A stretch of 59,476 nt of DNA from Coleofasciculus sp. FACHB-1120 (GCF_014698845.1 NZ_JACJTV010000034.1:1-59476); one strand, 5' to 3'; counted from the stretch's first letter, positions 8,897 through 18,121 are shown. Notes: generated by a model not told the origin, from the sequence alone. Numbers and translations are program-made.

Positions 8897-9592
8897 TTAT
8901 TTCCCTCCCGAACGATTAACTGCATAAGCTAAAGCAGCTTTTTGTTCTTTGCTTAAAACGTCGAATCCGAAACTAGCGATCGCAGCTGGGTTTACCTGCG
9001 ATTTTGTAGAAAAAACTGGTTTGTCGGCTGCATTTATCAAAGAAGTTTTGCCATTTTTTACTTTCACTTTATAAAGCGACTGTTTATCAGGTGACTCAAC
9101 CTCAAAACCGTAATCTCGCGCTTTAATTCTGTAAATCTCTTTATCTGCCCCATCTTCTAGCTTGTAATCCCCATCGTTTTGTCTTCGTAAAACATACAAT
9201 TCTTTCGTTTGATCTGCGTTTTCAATTTTCCAGTAACCGTCTTTTACTACAACGTAGCCTAAAACTTTATCAGCAGCACTCTTTATTTTTACTTTTCCCC
9301 CAGCATCAACATTAAATCGAGCTATTTCTTTGTCCTTCTCATCAAGCAATTTAGCCCCATCTGCCTCTGGTTTCAGCGCAAAAGCTTCCGCACCCCCCTC
9401 TTGTTTAAATTTGATTTTCTCTGTATTAGTCGCTACCGCTGAGGGATTATTTTGGGCAATTGGAGATGTTTGCGGGCTAGATGTTGTAGATACTTCTGGT
9501 GCCTGCTTTACAGAATTACTGCAAGAACCTAACAGGATTATTGCTGCCAAAGCAAAGCCAGACAAAAATGTTCTATTAATTTTATTCATCAT
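8897..9592 (-). CDS. Predicted lipoprotein of unknown function
   Basis: The 231-residue product begins with a basic N-terminus, a hydrophobic stretch and a lipobox LLGSC (Cys at about residue 24), so it should be exported and lipidated. A Ser/Thr/Pro/Gln linker follows. The mature part is Lys/Asp/Glu rich with repeating short units such as VKDGYWKI, DGDYKLEDGADKEIYRIK and VKNGKT, which suggest a beta-rich repeat fold. It ends near KEQKAALAYAVNRSGGK. No named family is recognised. It lies between an FHA gene (3 bases away) and a membrane protein gene on the same strand, so the three likely work together. Confidence 0.8.
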   Translation of the reverse strand: MMNKINRTFLSGFALAAIILLGSCSNSVKQAPEVSTTSSPQTSPIAQNNPSAVATNTEKIKFKQEGGAEAFALKPEADGAKLLDEKDKEIARFNVDAGGKVKIKSAADKVLGYVVVKDGYWKIENADQTKELYVLRRQNDGDYKLEDGADKEIYRIKARDYGFEVESPDKQSLYKVKVKNGKTSLINAADKPVFSTKSQVNPAAIASFGFDVLSKEQKAALAYAVNRSGGK

Positions 9593-9689
9593 TACAAGTT
9601 TTTACCTAAATTCCTTCTTTATTTAGTAACAGTTCACATAATCAAAATTCCGGACTTTTGCAAAAAAATAAATATTTTTTCACTTTTAC

Positions 9690-10613
9690 TTACTTTGCTT
9701 TAGATAACATCCGAGCCAAATTGAGAACTTGATAAACGCTGAGAAACATCATCGTGATAGTTTGATACAATGCTTCTTGATTCCAGGGCATAGAAGGTGA
9801 CATTTTTACGACCAAGTTTATCCCCTTATCCGTCACTCTCATCCGTTTTACGTTAGTCAGTTTTGGAATTTTTACTGCATTCACGGCTTCATTGTTTAAA
9901 ACTTTAATTGCCCCGTACCGTCGTTGCGGATAGGTTAAATTCAGACTGATATCTAATCGCTTGGCTTTCGATTTTGTTTTGTATTTTGATTTGCCGCTTC
10001 TAGAAGTCTTCCATCCGTAAGCGGTCTGATTTAGCTCAGAAGTTGTTAATACAAAGCGAGTTTTATCTAAAAATTGTCCTTCCATTTTTAGCCAATCATC
10101 TTGGAAAAAATCTATTTTAAATCCTGACTTCAAGGGATGTTTAACTGTTTTAATTCGCTTGGAGTCTTGATTAGCTGGGCTGAGAACTAAATGAACACTG
10201 ACCTTAGCTTCCTTATCCATATCTCTCTCCAGCATTTCCAAAATTTTTTCCGTTAACGCATAGCGATGATTTGGAAAATTGAATCGGCTATATTTACTTT
10301 CTCTTATTCCTGCATAAATCGCTACGATTGTACATCCTACTCCAACACACAATAATAAAATAGTTAAAATATTTCCAAATAATTGAAACCCATCTCCCAT
10401 TTCTCCCACAACTATCATTAAAATGAACGCTATAACAATTGAAGTAATCGCGCCAACAACACATTTGGTTACCAAATTTCCAAACTCTGTTTGCTTTGCC
10501 TCTGAGGCTCTATCCAGGGTTGCCAATTCCCTTAAGTCTTTGACAATATCAGAAACAGCAGCCGTCACAGAATAAGTCGGAGATTTGCGTAAGGTTTCTA
10601 AATTTATTGACAT
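9690..10613 (-). CDS. Two-pass membrane protein, unknown
   Basis: In these 307 residues, two membrane segments (about 50-70 and 80-102: VVGAITSIVIAFILMIVV and FGNILTILLLCVGVGC) follow a ~48-residue N-terminus. A soluble basic domain of about 200 residues comes next, containing a Lys/Ser-rich patch (SRSGKSKYKTKSKAKR). A last helical segment (MFLSVYQVLNLARML) ends the protein. I recognise no family. It is the first gene of the putative membrane protein-lipoprotein-FHA cluster, 97 bases before the lipoprotein, and shows lower GC than its neighbours. Confidence 0.75.
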   Translation of the reverse strand: MSINLETLRKSPTYSVTAAVSDIVKDLRELATLDRASEAKQTEFGNLVTKCVVGAITSIVIAFILMIVVGEMGDGFQLFGNILTILLLCVGVGCTIVAIYAGIRESKYSRFNFPNHRYALTEKILEMLERDMDKEAKVSVHLVLSPANQDSKRIKTVKHPLKSGFKIDFFQDDWLKMEGQFLDKTRFVLTTSELNQTAYGWKTSRSGKSKYKTKSKAKRLDISLNLTYPQRRYGAIKVLNNEAVNAVKIPKLTNVKRMRVTDKGINLVVKMSPSMPWNQEALYQTITMMFLSVYQVLNLARMLSKAK

Positions 10614-10777
10614 TTGTAATAAAAATTCAATATCAATGAATAGGGGATTACGTAAGGTAGAGATCGCTTATATGAAATCGTACCCAAACGCTTTGATAAC
10701 AGATACTTTCTAAGAAGTGGTAATTATTGTTACAAAAATTTAGAGTTTTAGGGCAAAATTGAGTCATAGTTTAGTTG

Positions 10778-12016
10778 ATGAACGATTCTAGAATAGCTTA
10801 CATTTCTTTTGATACCGTACCAGCGCCCAAGGGAGCCGCAATTCATATTGCCGCTTTTACTCAAGCTTTGGCAGATGCTTTTGGTGACATTCAGCTAGTG
10901 ACAGTTTCCCCGACAGCCTACGCAGTAAATCAGAGGGAATCACCCCATATTATCCAATCCATGTTACCTGCGTTAGGAGATACGTTAATTAATCGTGTGC
11001 TTTATTTTCGCACGATGCTGGGCAATTGGTGGCAGAATCAGTGGTTTGAGGCAGTTCATATCCGTTCTATTTATGAAGGATTTCCAATTGCCCTGAACAA
11101 AGAAAAATTGTGTAAGCATTTAATTTTTGAAGTTAATGGATTGCCATCCATTGAACTCAAATACCGCTATCCAGCAGTGGCAGACGACCGGGAATTACTG
11201 CACAAATTAAAGGCACAAGAAAAAATTTGTTTAGAAGCATCAGATTTAATTTTAACCCCTAGTTCCGTAACCAGAGACTATCTCCAAACAAGAGGGGTTC
11301 CCGACTCAAAAATCCGCGTCATTCCTAATGGAGTTGATTTAAATATATTTACTTATCGTCCTTCAAAGTTTAGGGATGCCGAATATCCAAATCTTCCCAA
11401 TCAGGACAGGGAACCCCCAAAGACTCAGCCTCGATTTCGGGTGTTATATTTTGGTACATTTTCCCCTTGGCAAGGGATTAATCTTGCTGTTGAAGCGCTG
11501 GCACTTGCTGACCGGGATTTTCCTACTCAATTAACAGTCATTGGACAAGGTCGCGACTTTCAGATTTTAGCCTTAAAACAGCTAGCTTTAAAACTAGGAG
11601 TAGCAGAGTCTCTCACGATTTTAGACCCTGTATCGCAAGCGGAACTCGTCCAAAAAATTCATGCATCTGATGTAATTTTGGCTCCGTTGACGCCCAATGA
11701 CCGAAATCTGGTTCAGGGTTGTTGTCCTTTAAAAATTTTGGAAGGAATGGCGACAGGTACGCCGGTAATTGCTAGCGATTTACCTGTGGTGAGAGAATTG
11801 GGTGTGGATGGGGTACATTTCCTGCTCGTCAAACCAGGTTCTGCAAAGGAAATTAAAGATGCCTTGCTGAGGTTAAAAACAGAACCGGAATTGGCAATAA
11901 ACTTAGCAAGGAATGCCCGTCAGCAGATTGAGAATGATTACACTTGGAAACACGCCGGTGATGCTTTGGTAGCAGCTTATGAGGAACTTGGAATTAAACG
12001 ATCGATAACAGTTTGA
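10778..12016 (+). CDS. GT4-family glycosyltransferase
   Basis: The 412-residue enzyme has the GT-B fold. The N-terminal acceptor domain has APKGAAIHIAAF. The Rossmann-like donor domain has RVLYFGTFSPWQGINLAVEAL and the family signature KILEGMATGTPVIASDLPVVREL, including the E-x7-E region. Donor sugar and acceptor are unknown; the usual roles are polysaccharide or glycolipid synthesis. I use ATG 10778 rather than the TTG just before it. Its last 40 bases overlap the end of the convergent glycosyltransferase at 11977, and both frames continue to proper stops. Confidence 0.88.
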   Translation: MNDSRIAYISFDTVPAPKGAAIHIAAFTQALADAFGDIQLVTVSPTAYAVNQRESPHIIQSMLPALGDTLINRVLYFRTMLGNWWQNQWFEAVHIRSIYEGFPIALNKEKLCKHLIFEVNGLPSIELKYRYPAVADDRELLHKLKAQEKICLEASDLILTPSSVTRDYLQTRGVPDSKIRVIPNGVDLNIFTYRPSKFRDAEYPNLPNQDREPPKTQPRFRVLYFGTFSPWQGINLAVEALALADRDFPTQLTVIGQGRDFQILALKQLALKLGVAESLTILDPVSQAELVQKIHASDVILAPLTPNDRNLVQGCCPLKILEGMATGTPVIASDLPVVRELGVDGVHFLLVKPGSAKEIKDALLRLKTEPELAINLARNARQQIENDYTWKHAGDALVAAYEELGIKRSITV

Positions 12017-13194
12017 AGCCGCTGATTTTCATGTTTTAGAGAAAATTCAGCGAGAATACGATCGCGCCCTGCCATCCCAATCTGACGCCTAGCACTTGGC
12101 TCTAAATCTAAACACTCCAGCACCGCCTCACCCAGTCGATGTAACTGGGAACGAGGAAGCAAAAATCCACTTTTCCCATGCTCAATCACCTCTGGAATTC
12201 CACCGGCATCGCTGGCAATACAGCAACAACCACAAGCGATCGCTTCTAGCAGCGCATTCGGCATCCCCTCCCATACAGAAGGTTGCAGATAGACATCACA
12301 TAGCCGCAGATGCCCCGCTACCGCCGCAGGACTCGCTAAATGTCCGGTGACAATAACCCGCTTGGCGTTTTCTGGATGCTGAGTCGCATAGAGTTGTAAT
12401 GCCGCTTCCTGGGACGCCCGCACTTCCCCGATAATTAACAAACAGGCAGGACGTTGGGCGCGGACTGTGGTTAAGGCATTCAGAAGAAACTGCTGCCCCT
12501 TCTTTTCTCGCAATTCTCCGGAAAATCCCAGTACCGCTTCATCAGGGGCAATGCCCAAAGATGCTTGGAGAAGGGATGATTCATGAGTTGCGCCGATAAT
12601 GGGGGGCGAAAATACCCGCTCGTTGACGCTATTTTTCAAAACCATTACATCATCCCGCTGGGCGAGTAGCTGAATCTTCCGCGCCATATCGGCACTCACT
12701 GCCGTAATCAAACGGGCATTTAACAGCGTCCATTGCAGTCGCGCAAAATCCCCCGGTGGAAACATGGCTCGCTCGATATCATTCCCACGGGTGCTTACCG
12801 TACTGGGAAGTCCCTTTGTTGCCGCAAACCAAGTGGCTAAGAAACCGCTAGGGAAAGCATAGTGCCCCCAAACCGCATCGTAGCCACGGCACTGATGCAG
12901 CCAGTCGAGGACGTTGAGGGTATGAGGCATCGTCATATCCCAGTGGCGATATAGCCCCACCCGATAGACTTTGAGATGTTTGATAATTTGAAAATATTGA
13001 CTTTCGGCGTGCCCGGTTGCGCTGCTAGGAACCTCTGGACTTCGGACTTCTCCCGGTTGCAAGTAACGACTCCACGCCACCACGTCTACTTCCATGCCCA
13101 GCTGGCAGAGGGCGGCGGCAATGCGCCCCGCACTACTCGCTAGCCCGCCAATATCAGGGGGAAATCGTTCCGTGAGAAAAAGAAGACGTCTCAA
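11977..13194 (-). CDS. GT4-family glycosyltransferase
   Basis: The 405-residue enzyme starts MRRLLFLTERFPPDIGGLASSAGRIA, the usual glycine-rich N-terminal loop of GT4 enzymes. The donor site is seen as GFSGELREKKGQQFLLNAL and SVWEGMPNALLEAIACGCCCIASDAGGIPEVI, including E-x7-E, and it ends with the typical helical tail. It has no membrane segment and is probably peripheral. It converges on the other GT4 gene with a 40-base overlap. The specificity cannot be read from sequence. A run of three cysteines after the EAIACG motif is unusual. Confidence 0.88.
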   Translation of the reverse strand: MRRLLFLTERFPPDIGGLASSAGRIAAALCQLGMEVDVVAWSRYLQPGEVRSPEVPSSATGHAESQYFQIIKHLKVYRVGLYRHWDMTMPHTLNVLDWLHQCRGYDAVWGHYAFPSGFLATWFAATKGLPSTVSTRGNDIERAMFPPGDFARLQWTLLNARLITAVSADMARKIQLLAQRDDVMVLKNSVNERVFSPPIIGATHESSLLQASLGIAPDEAVLGFSGELREKKGQQFLLNALTTVRAQRPACLLIIGEVRASQEAALQLYATQHPENAKRVIVTGHLASPAAVAGHLRLCDVYLQPSVWEGMPNALLEAIACGCCCIASDAGGIPEVIEHGKSGFLLPRSQLHRLGEAVLECLDLEPSARRQIGMAGRDRILAEFSLKHENQRLQTVIDRLIPSSS

Positions 13195-13467
13195 GGGACT
13201 CTAAAGTATTGCTACTAGGACTTTTTAAAGTCTAAAGTCTAAAGTGTGATCGCTCAGTTGTGAATCCGATTCCCTTAACGTTTTGTCCAACCTAGAGGGA
13301 TTTCGTTTAATTAAGGAAAAACCCAGAATCTTATTCCCTTTCCACGAACGAGTTATCAAGCGCTCAACGGACTGAGACGGCTAATCACCGTTCGTGAGGA
13401 TTAGAAGCAGGGAGCCGCAGGCGATCGCTGCGTGTTTTTTTTTGATTCCAGGGAATCACCTACACCG
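13195..13467. other. Intergenic region with an inverted repeat
   Basis: No gene is seen. A short run of TAAAGTC heptamers lies near 13226-13245. CACGAACG (13343-13350) is complementary to CGTTCGTG (13389-13396), 38 bases apart. A T-run follows at about 13434-13444, upstream of the PP2C stop on the other strand. Confidence 0.4.
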
Positions 13468-14205
13468 TTATTCCTTCTCACCCGCCCCCTCAATCGCTAC
13501 CAGCACCACTGTAATATTGTCTCTGCCCCCTTTATCCTTAGCGGACTCGACAAGGGCTGTGGCTGCCTTTTCTAAGGAAGTAGACTTGAGGTGAGTTGCA
13601 ATCAGCTGATCCGAAAGTTCTTCTGTGAGTCCATCGCTACACAGCAGCAGTCTGTCGCCTGCTTGCACATCCAGCGGTTGGATCTCAATCAGACGCAAAT
13701 CTTTACGACCCAGACACTGAGATAATACGTGACGCCACGGGTGCATTTTGGCTTGTTCGGAAGTCAGTTCCCCGGCTTTCATCGCCCGTGCCACCCAAGT
13801 ATGATCCTCAGTGATTTGCTCTAGAGTTGCCCCTCGCATTCGATAAAGGCGAGAGTCCCCCACATGAGCGACCCAAGGCTGCTGTTGGCGAAACATCACC
13901 ACAACGCCTGTTGTGCCCATATCTGAGCGTTCTGGATGATTCGCTTGATCTTGGAGAATCGCCTGATTTGCATCCAAGAAGGCTTTTTCTAATAATGTTG
14001 GGCAATTCTCGTCGGAATGCCAATGCTCATCTAGATAGGTATAGATAGACTGAGTGGCAATTTGGCTTGCCTCCTGGCCTCCTGCATGTCCTCCCATGCC
14101 ATCAGCAACTATAAAAAATCGCCCATCAGGGTCGATATGGTAGTCATCTTGGTTGACGGAACGAAGAAGTCCCGCATCAGAGAGGCCCGTGGAGCGACGA
14201 ATCAT
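13468..14205 (-). CDS. PP2C-family serine/threonine phosphatase
   Basis: A compact, soluble PPM-type phosphatase of 245 residues that uses two metals. The motifs are in order: SVNQDDY near the N-terminus, VADGMGGHAGG (metal-binding Asp-Gly), HVGDSRLYRM, TEDHTW, CSDGLTEELSD and GGRDNITVVLV (last metal Asp and Asn). The length matches stand-alone bacterial and cyanobacterial PP2C enzymes (the PphA type, which dephosphorylates PII, is one member); the substrate here is unknown. It lies 39 bases after the ABC1/UbiB-like gene on the same strand, and a Ser/Thr kinase lies two genes further upstream, so kinase and phosphatase may share targets. Confidence 0.92.
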   Translation of the reverse strand: MIRRSTGLSDAGLLRSVNQDDYHIDPDGRFFIVADGMGGHAGGQEASQIATQSIYTYLDEHWHSDENCPTLLEKAFLDANQAILQDQANHPERSDMGTTGVVVMFRQQQPWVAHVGDSRLYRMRGATLEQITEDHTWVARAMKAGELTSEQAKMHPWRHVLSQCLGRKDLRLIEIQPLDVQAGDRLLLCSDGLTEELSDQLIATHLKSTSLEKAATALVESAKDKGGRDNITVVLVAIEGAGEKE

Positions 14206-14244
14206 ATATTGTCTGCTGGCAACAGCAACTTTACTTTACCCGAA

Positions 14245-16080
14245 TCAAAACATCCGATCAAATCGGTCGAGGCGCATGAGCAAGCGGATGAGGACAAAAG
14301 CTAAGGCAGATGCCCCCAGAGCAACCACGACTGCCAGCCCGACATAACCCTGAACAAAGAGGATAGTGGCTGATAGGGTGAAAGCACTGATGAGCAAAGT
14401 ATAGTTAGTTCCCAACTGAATGCTACTCATTCGCCGCAGAATGCGATCGCTTTCGATAGATCGCACTCGAATCCGCAGGTCGCCCTGCTCTAATTTCTCA
14501 ATCGTATCCTCAATCCGCCGTGGCAAGCTCAAAGCCGTACTACTAACTTGAGCCGCTTGCCGTCCTAATTCATTCAAGAAGCTACTACTAGTACTATTAC
14601 TGCCATTACTATCTGCCATAAGCTGCATTGCAAAGGGTCTTGCAATCTCCATAAAGTTAAATTCCGGGTCTAAGCCTTTTCCAACCCCTTCTAAAGTTGA
14701 GAAAGCTCGCATCACAAAGGTAAAAGTCGCCGGAAACCGAAAAGGTTGGTCGTAAGCAATTTCATAAAGGTCTTCACTAATCTGACTCACCGATTGGTTT
14801 TCAAACGGCTTATCCATAAAGTGATCCAGCATATACTGAATCGATCGCCGCACGGGTCCCATATCATCAACCTTTGCCAGCGCCCCCATTTCCACGAGCG
14901 AATGCATCACTCGGTCGCCATCTTTTTGGGCAATGCCAAACAGCGTTTCCATCAGTTGTTCGCGGATGTTGGCCTTGATCCGCCCCATCATGCCGAAATC
15001 ATAAAAAATCAGGGCACCTTCGGGACTGACAGCGATATTGCCAGGGTGAGGGTCGGCATGGAAAAAGCCATCGTTGAGCAATTGTTGCAGGTAAGCTTTA
15101 GCACCCAGGTGAGCCAGTTCCTTTCGATCCAGCCCCGCTGCTTCCAGCGCTTCATAGTGACTAATTTTAATGCCTGGAATGTACTCAAGAGTGACAACCC
15201 GTGGCGACGTATATCGCCAGTAGACACGCGGCACTTTTACCCACTCATAGGCGCGGAAGTTGCGGCGAAACGTATCGGCGTTACTGCCTTCATTCAGGTA
15301 ATCAATTTCTTCCCAAAGAATTCGGCTGCACTCCTCATAGATTCCTAGCCAGTCACGACCCCGACCCCAGTCGGGATGGTTTTGAAAGAAACGGGCAATT
15401 CCTCTAAGAATTTGCAAATCAACCGTAAACAGCTGCTTCAATGCGGGTCGTTGTACTTTGACCACGACTTCTTCGCCGCTGTGGAGCGTTGCTTTATGTA
15501 CCTGTCCCAAGCTAGCCGCCGCCAGGGGAATCGGGTCAAAAGTGCGGTAAAGCTGCGAAACTTTCTTGCCGAAGTCCTTCTCAATCAGCATTTCAGCTTG
15601 TTCGTAGCTAAAAGCAGGCACCTTGTCTTGCAGCTTAGAAAGTTCATCCACATACTCCGAGGGGAATAAATCGGCACGGGTGGAGAACAGCTGCCCGACT
15701 TTAATAAAAGTCGGCCCCAAGTCTAAGAACGTCTCTCGAATCCAAATGGCTTGCGCTCTGCGTCTGTGGGCTTGTTTTTCCTCTGTAACTCCGCCCGGAT
15801 AGCTCCAAGATTTGTTGTAGCGCCAGAGCTTAAACATTAGGGTTAAAACAAACCCCCAAATATCTACGAAGCGCCGTTGATGGGAGTAACTTTCGCGGTT
15901 CCACCGATAAGCCTTATCCTTACGGGCTTTATCAGCGGCACGCTGGGCACTCGGCGTGCTAGCCGCGTATCGCTTCAGTTTAGGGTCATTAGGATAGGCT
16001 GACACTCGGATTCCTAAGTCTGTTTTTTCAAGTAATTGGGGCGATCGCAGTTGAGGGTGTGAGTTTTGGATAACTAACAA
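14245..16080 (-). CDS. ABC1/UbiB-family atypical kinase (AarF-like)
   Basis: Atypical kinase/ATPase of 611 residues, involved in quinone and isoprenoid lipid metabolism in bacteria, mitochondria and plastoglobules. The diagnostic KxGQ motif is present (FIKVGQLFSTRADLFP), then the alanine-rich loop LAAASLGQVH in place of the glycine loop, VVVKVQRP with the ATP lysine, FHADPHPGN as catalytic loop and FYDFG as metal site. Two membrane segments close to the C-terminus (TLLISAFTLSATILF, VGLAVVVALGASALAFVLI) anchor it. The long N-terminus before WGFVLTLMFKL is basic. The longest frame begins with TTG at 16080; a GTG at 16005 is an alternative start. Same strand as the upstream helical protein and the downstream PP2C. 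Confidence 0.9.
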   Translation of the reverse strand: MLVIQNSHPQLRSPQLLEKTDLGIRVSAYPNDPKLKRYAASTPSAQRAADKARKDKAYRWNRESYSHQRRFVDIWGFVLTLMFKLWRYNKSWSYPGGVTEEKQAHRRRAQAIWIRETFLDLGPTFIKVGQLFSTRADLFPSEYVDELSKLQDKVPAFSYEQAEMLIEKDFGKKVSQLYRTFDPIPLAAASLGQVHKATLHSGEEVVVKVQRPALKQLFTVDLQILRGIARFFQNHPDWGRGRDWLGIYEECSRILWEEIDYLNEGSNADTFRRNFRAYEWVKVPRVYWRYTSPRVVTLEYIPGIKISHYEALEAAGLDRKELAHLGAKAYLQQLLNDGFFHADPHPGNIAVSPEGALIFYDFGMMGRIKANIREQLMETLFGIAQKDGDRVMHSLVEMGALAKVDDMGPVRRSIQYMLDHFMDKPFENQSVSQISEDLYEIAYDQPFRFPATFTFVMRAFSTLEGVGKGLDPEFNFMEIARPFAMQLMADSNGSNSTSSSFLNELGRQAAQVSSTALSLPRRIEDTIEKLEQGDLRIRVRSIESDRILRRMSSIQLGTNYTLLISAFTLSATILFVQGYVGLAVVVALGASALAFVLIRLLMRLDRFDRMF

Positions 16081-16140
16081 CTCACAACTGAATTCCCACT
16101 CAGCACGCGAACAGAGTGCCGCCCGCTGCGCTGACAGGAT

Positions 16141-16467
16141 TTATAATGAGCGGCTGCGATAGCGTTGTAATTCGGAGCGAAAGCGAGCGACTTCTGCCCG
16201 AAGTTCATCAATCGTCGCTTGCAAATCTGTGGTTTGGGTGCCTTGAGGCACAATGCTGGTAGTGGTTCGCCCCCGCATCACCGTTTCAGCTTGGGCGTCA
16301 GAGCGTTCGGTCACTCGTGAGGTGAAGTGCCGCAAAGACTCCCGTTGTTCGGCATCAAATTTGCCGAGTTCTGAGAGAGCATGGGTGACGGCGTTTTCTA
16401 CCTGTTCATTCAGAGCTTCTGCAACCGCTCTGCCGACAAAAAAGGCATGAACTACAGGATTAGTCAT
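16141..16467 (-). CDS. Conserved cyanobacterial helical protein, unknown
   Basis: The 108 residues start MTNPVVHAFFVGRAVAEAL. The first ~60 are amphipathic helix (EQVENAVTHALSELGKFD, ESLRHFTSRVTER). A Thr/Ser/Gln-rich linker follows, and the C-terminus is a short coiled coil (LRAEVARFRSELQRYRSRS). There is no signal peptide. I believe it belongs to a DUF family shared by cyanobacteria and chloroplasts but cannot name a function. It is placed between a Ser/Thr kinase gene and the ABC1 kinase on the same strand. Confidence 0.75.
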   Translation of the reverse strand: MTNPVVHAFFVGRAVAEALNEQVENAVTHALSELGKFDAEQRESLRHFTSRVTERSDAQAETVMRGRTTTSIVPQGTQTTDLQATIDELRAEVARFRSELQRYRSRSL

Positions 16468-16536
16468 GAAAAAATCTATTTGTGCGTCCGTAACAAATTA
16501 TAACTTGCTTGCTCTCGATACTACATACAGCCTAGG

Positions 16537-17982
16537 TTACAGCTCAGGCTTTGGCAGTGTATCTGGAGAAGGTTGTCCGGGGGCGACAACAGCCGCGGGG
16601 GGTGATAGCAGATTCGCGCTGGAAGTAGGATTGGGAGTGTCTGAGATAGGCCAGTCGTCGCGGGGCGGAAAGGATTGTTCGGTGTGAAGTATAGAAGATC
16701 CCGGCCCCATTGCTCCGTGGAAGCGAACTGCCAAGCCGAAGCCAGCACCCGTGCAGGTAGCGATCGCAGCTGTCATCATCAGCCCTCTGGCTAGTGTCAG
16801 TTTGGGAAACTTTAAGTTTTGTAAGCGAGGAATGCCCGCTGACGAGCCAAGCTTTGTAGAGACGCGATTCATCGCCTCTGAAGTCTCGATCGGGAACGAG
16901 AAAGTCTTTAGCTTAGCCAGGGCAATCGGCAAGGTCGCCCGTATCGCTGTTTTGAGTTTTTTCGGGGCAGCACTGACTTTAGCTAGCTGAGTTTTGTAGG
17001 GGCGGGTTTTGCCCGGGCGCTTCACATCCTGGCTGAGATTCCAGTTGACTCCGCTAGCCATCGATGTCTTCTGTTTTTCGTTGCTAGCTGTTTGACGCTT
17101 TTGGGGGGCAGGCTGAGATTTGGGGGTCGCAGGGCGACGAGCCGTTTGGGCTGTGCGGACTTCTGGAGCCTTGGAGGCTGGCAACAGAGAGAGCCAATCT
17201 TCTACCGTTTGGGGACGTTTCTCCGCTTTGATTTCCAAGCCACACAAAATCGCAGCGATCGCAGTCGGGCTGAGTTTGGGTTGAATTTCCCGTAAATTTG
17301 GGAGCGGGATGCGCTCGCGTAACGGTGCAGGAACCGGCGGTTGACCCGTCAGCAAGCAATACAAACTTGCGGCTAAAGCATAAACATCTGTCGCTGGGGT
17401 GAGTTTTTCCTGAGCAAGATATTGTTCGATTGGCGCATATCCGGGATTTACTAAACTGGCTTGGGTTTGCGTCACTCCCGGCGTCAATTCATCACCAAAA
17501 CCAACGTCAATCAACACGACATCCTCAGTTCCTGGTCGCCGGATGATGTTCTGGGGTTTGATATCTCGGTGCAGTAACCCTGCCTTGTGGATAACCGTTA
17601 GGGCGCTGCCAATTTGACGAATATAGCCAAGGGCTTGGGCTTCTGGTAACAGCTGACCTGCTAGCAGCGATTCAGCCAGGGTCTGCCCCGGTATGAACTC
17701 CATGACGATAAAACATCGTCGAGATTCCTCAAACAAGTCGAGAACCCGAACCAGATGAGGATGCTTGCAGCGAGCAAGGCGACGTGCTTGGGTGAGAAAT
17801 TGCTTCCCAAACCGCTCAAAATCGGGATGAGTCCGCAGACTGTCGCTGAGGGTTTTAATGACGACCGCTTTCCCCGACTGAGTATGAGTCGCCCGGTAGG
17901 TGATCCCAAAGATACCTTGACCCAGTGGGGCGTCGAGGACGTATTTGCCGTTCTTCAGGACTGCTCCAGCCGTTAAGTTCAT
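16537..17982 (-). CDS. Membrane-anchored serine/threonine protein kinase with altered motifs
   Basis: The 481-residue product opens with a kinase domain at about 12-270: glycine loop APLGQGIFGITYRA, VVIKTL with the ATP lysine, HRDIKPQN as catalytic loop, GYAPIEQY as the APE region, and DVYALAASLYCLLTG. The usual DFG is DVG (Asp159-Val-Gly), and the position normally held by the alpha-C glutamate appears to be Gln65 (FLTQARRL). A basic Lys/Pro/Ala linker of about 110 residues follows, then one membrane segment (GLMMTAAIATCTGAGFGLAV) and a short Pro/Ser-rich outer tail without a sensor fold. It is probably active in ATP binding; activity is less certain because of the two changes. It heads the cluster ending with PP2C. 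Confidence 0.85.
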   Translation of the reverse strand: MNLTAGAVLKNGKYVLDAPLGQGIFGITYRATHTQSGKAVVIKTLSDSLRTHPDFERFGKQFLTQARRLARCKHPHLVRVLDLFEESRRCFIVMEFIPGQTLAESLLAGQLLPEAQALGYIRQIGSALTVIHKAGLLHRDIKPQNIIRRPGTEDVVLIDVGFGDELTPGVTQTQASLVNPGYAPIEQYLAQEKLTPATDVYALAASLYCLLTGQPPVPAPLRERIPLPNLREIQPKLSPTAIAAILCGLEIKAEKRPQTVEDWLSLLPASKAPEVRTAQTARRPATPKSQPAPQKRQTASNEKQKTSMASGVNWNLSQDVKRPGKTRPYKTQLAKVSAAPKKLKTAIRATLPIALAKLKTFSFPIETSEAMNRVSTKLGSSAGIPRLQNLKFPKLTLARGLMMTAAIATCTGAGFGLAVRFHGAMGPGSSILHTEQSFPPRDDWPISDTPNPTSSANLLSPPAAVVAPGQPSPDTLPKPEL

Positions 17983-18121
17983 TAAAGATTTGTTACAGTT
18001 TTTTCAACTATGCTACCGTCTTGGTACAAATTTTGAGTCCCAGAAGATAGAGAAGCAGCGGTTGATCACCGGGCTTGCTTCCCACTGGTGTTTCCGATCC
18101 CGGCTTAAACTCCTAGCCGCT

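Noticed and set aside
14746-15348. 200-residue plus-strand frame
   Set aside because: Fully antisense to the ABC1/UbiB gene, whose motifs are unmistakable.
16537-17982. PEP-CTERM signal on the second kinase
   Set aside because: Its C-terminus (PSPDTLPKPEL) has no hydrophobic segment or basic end after the prolines.
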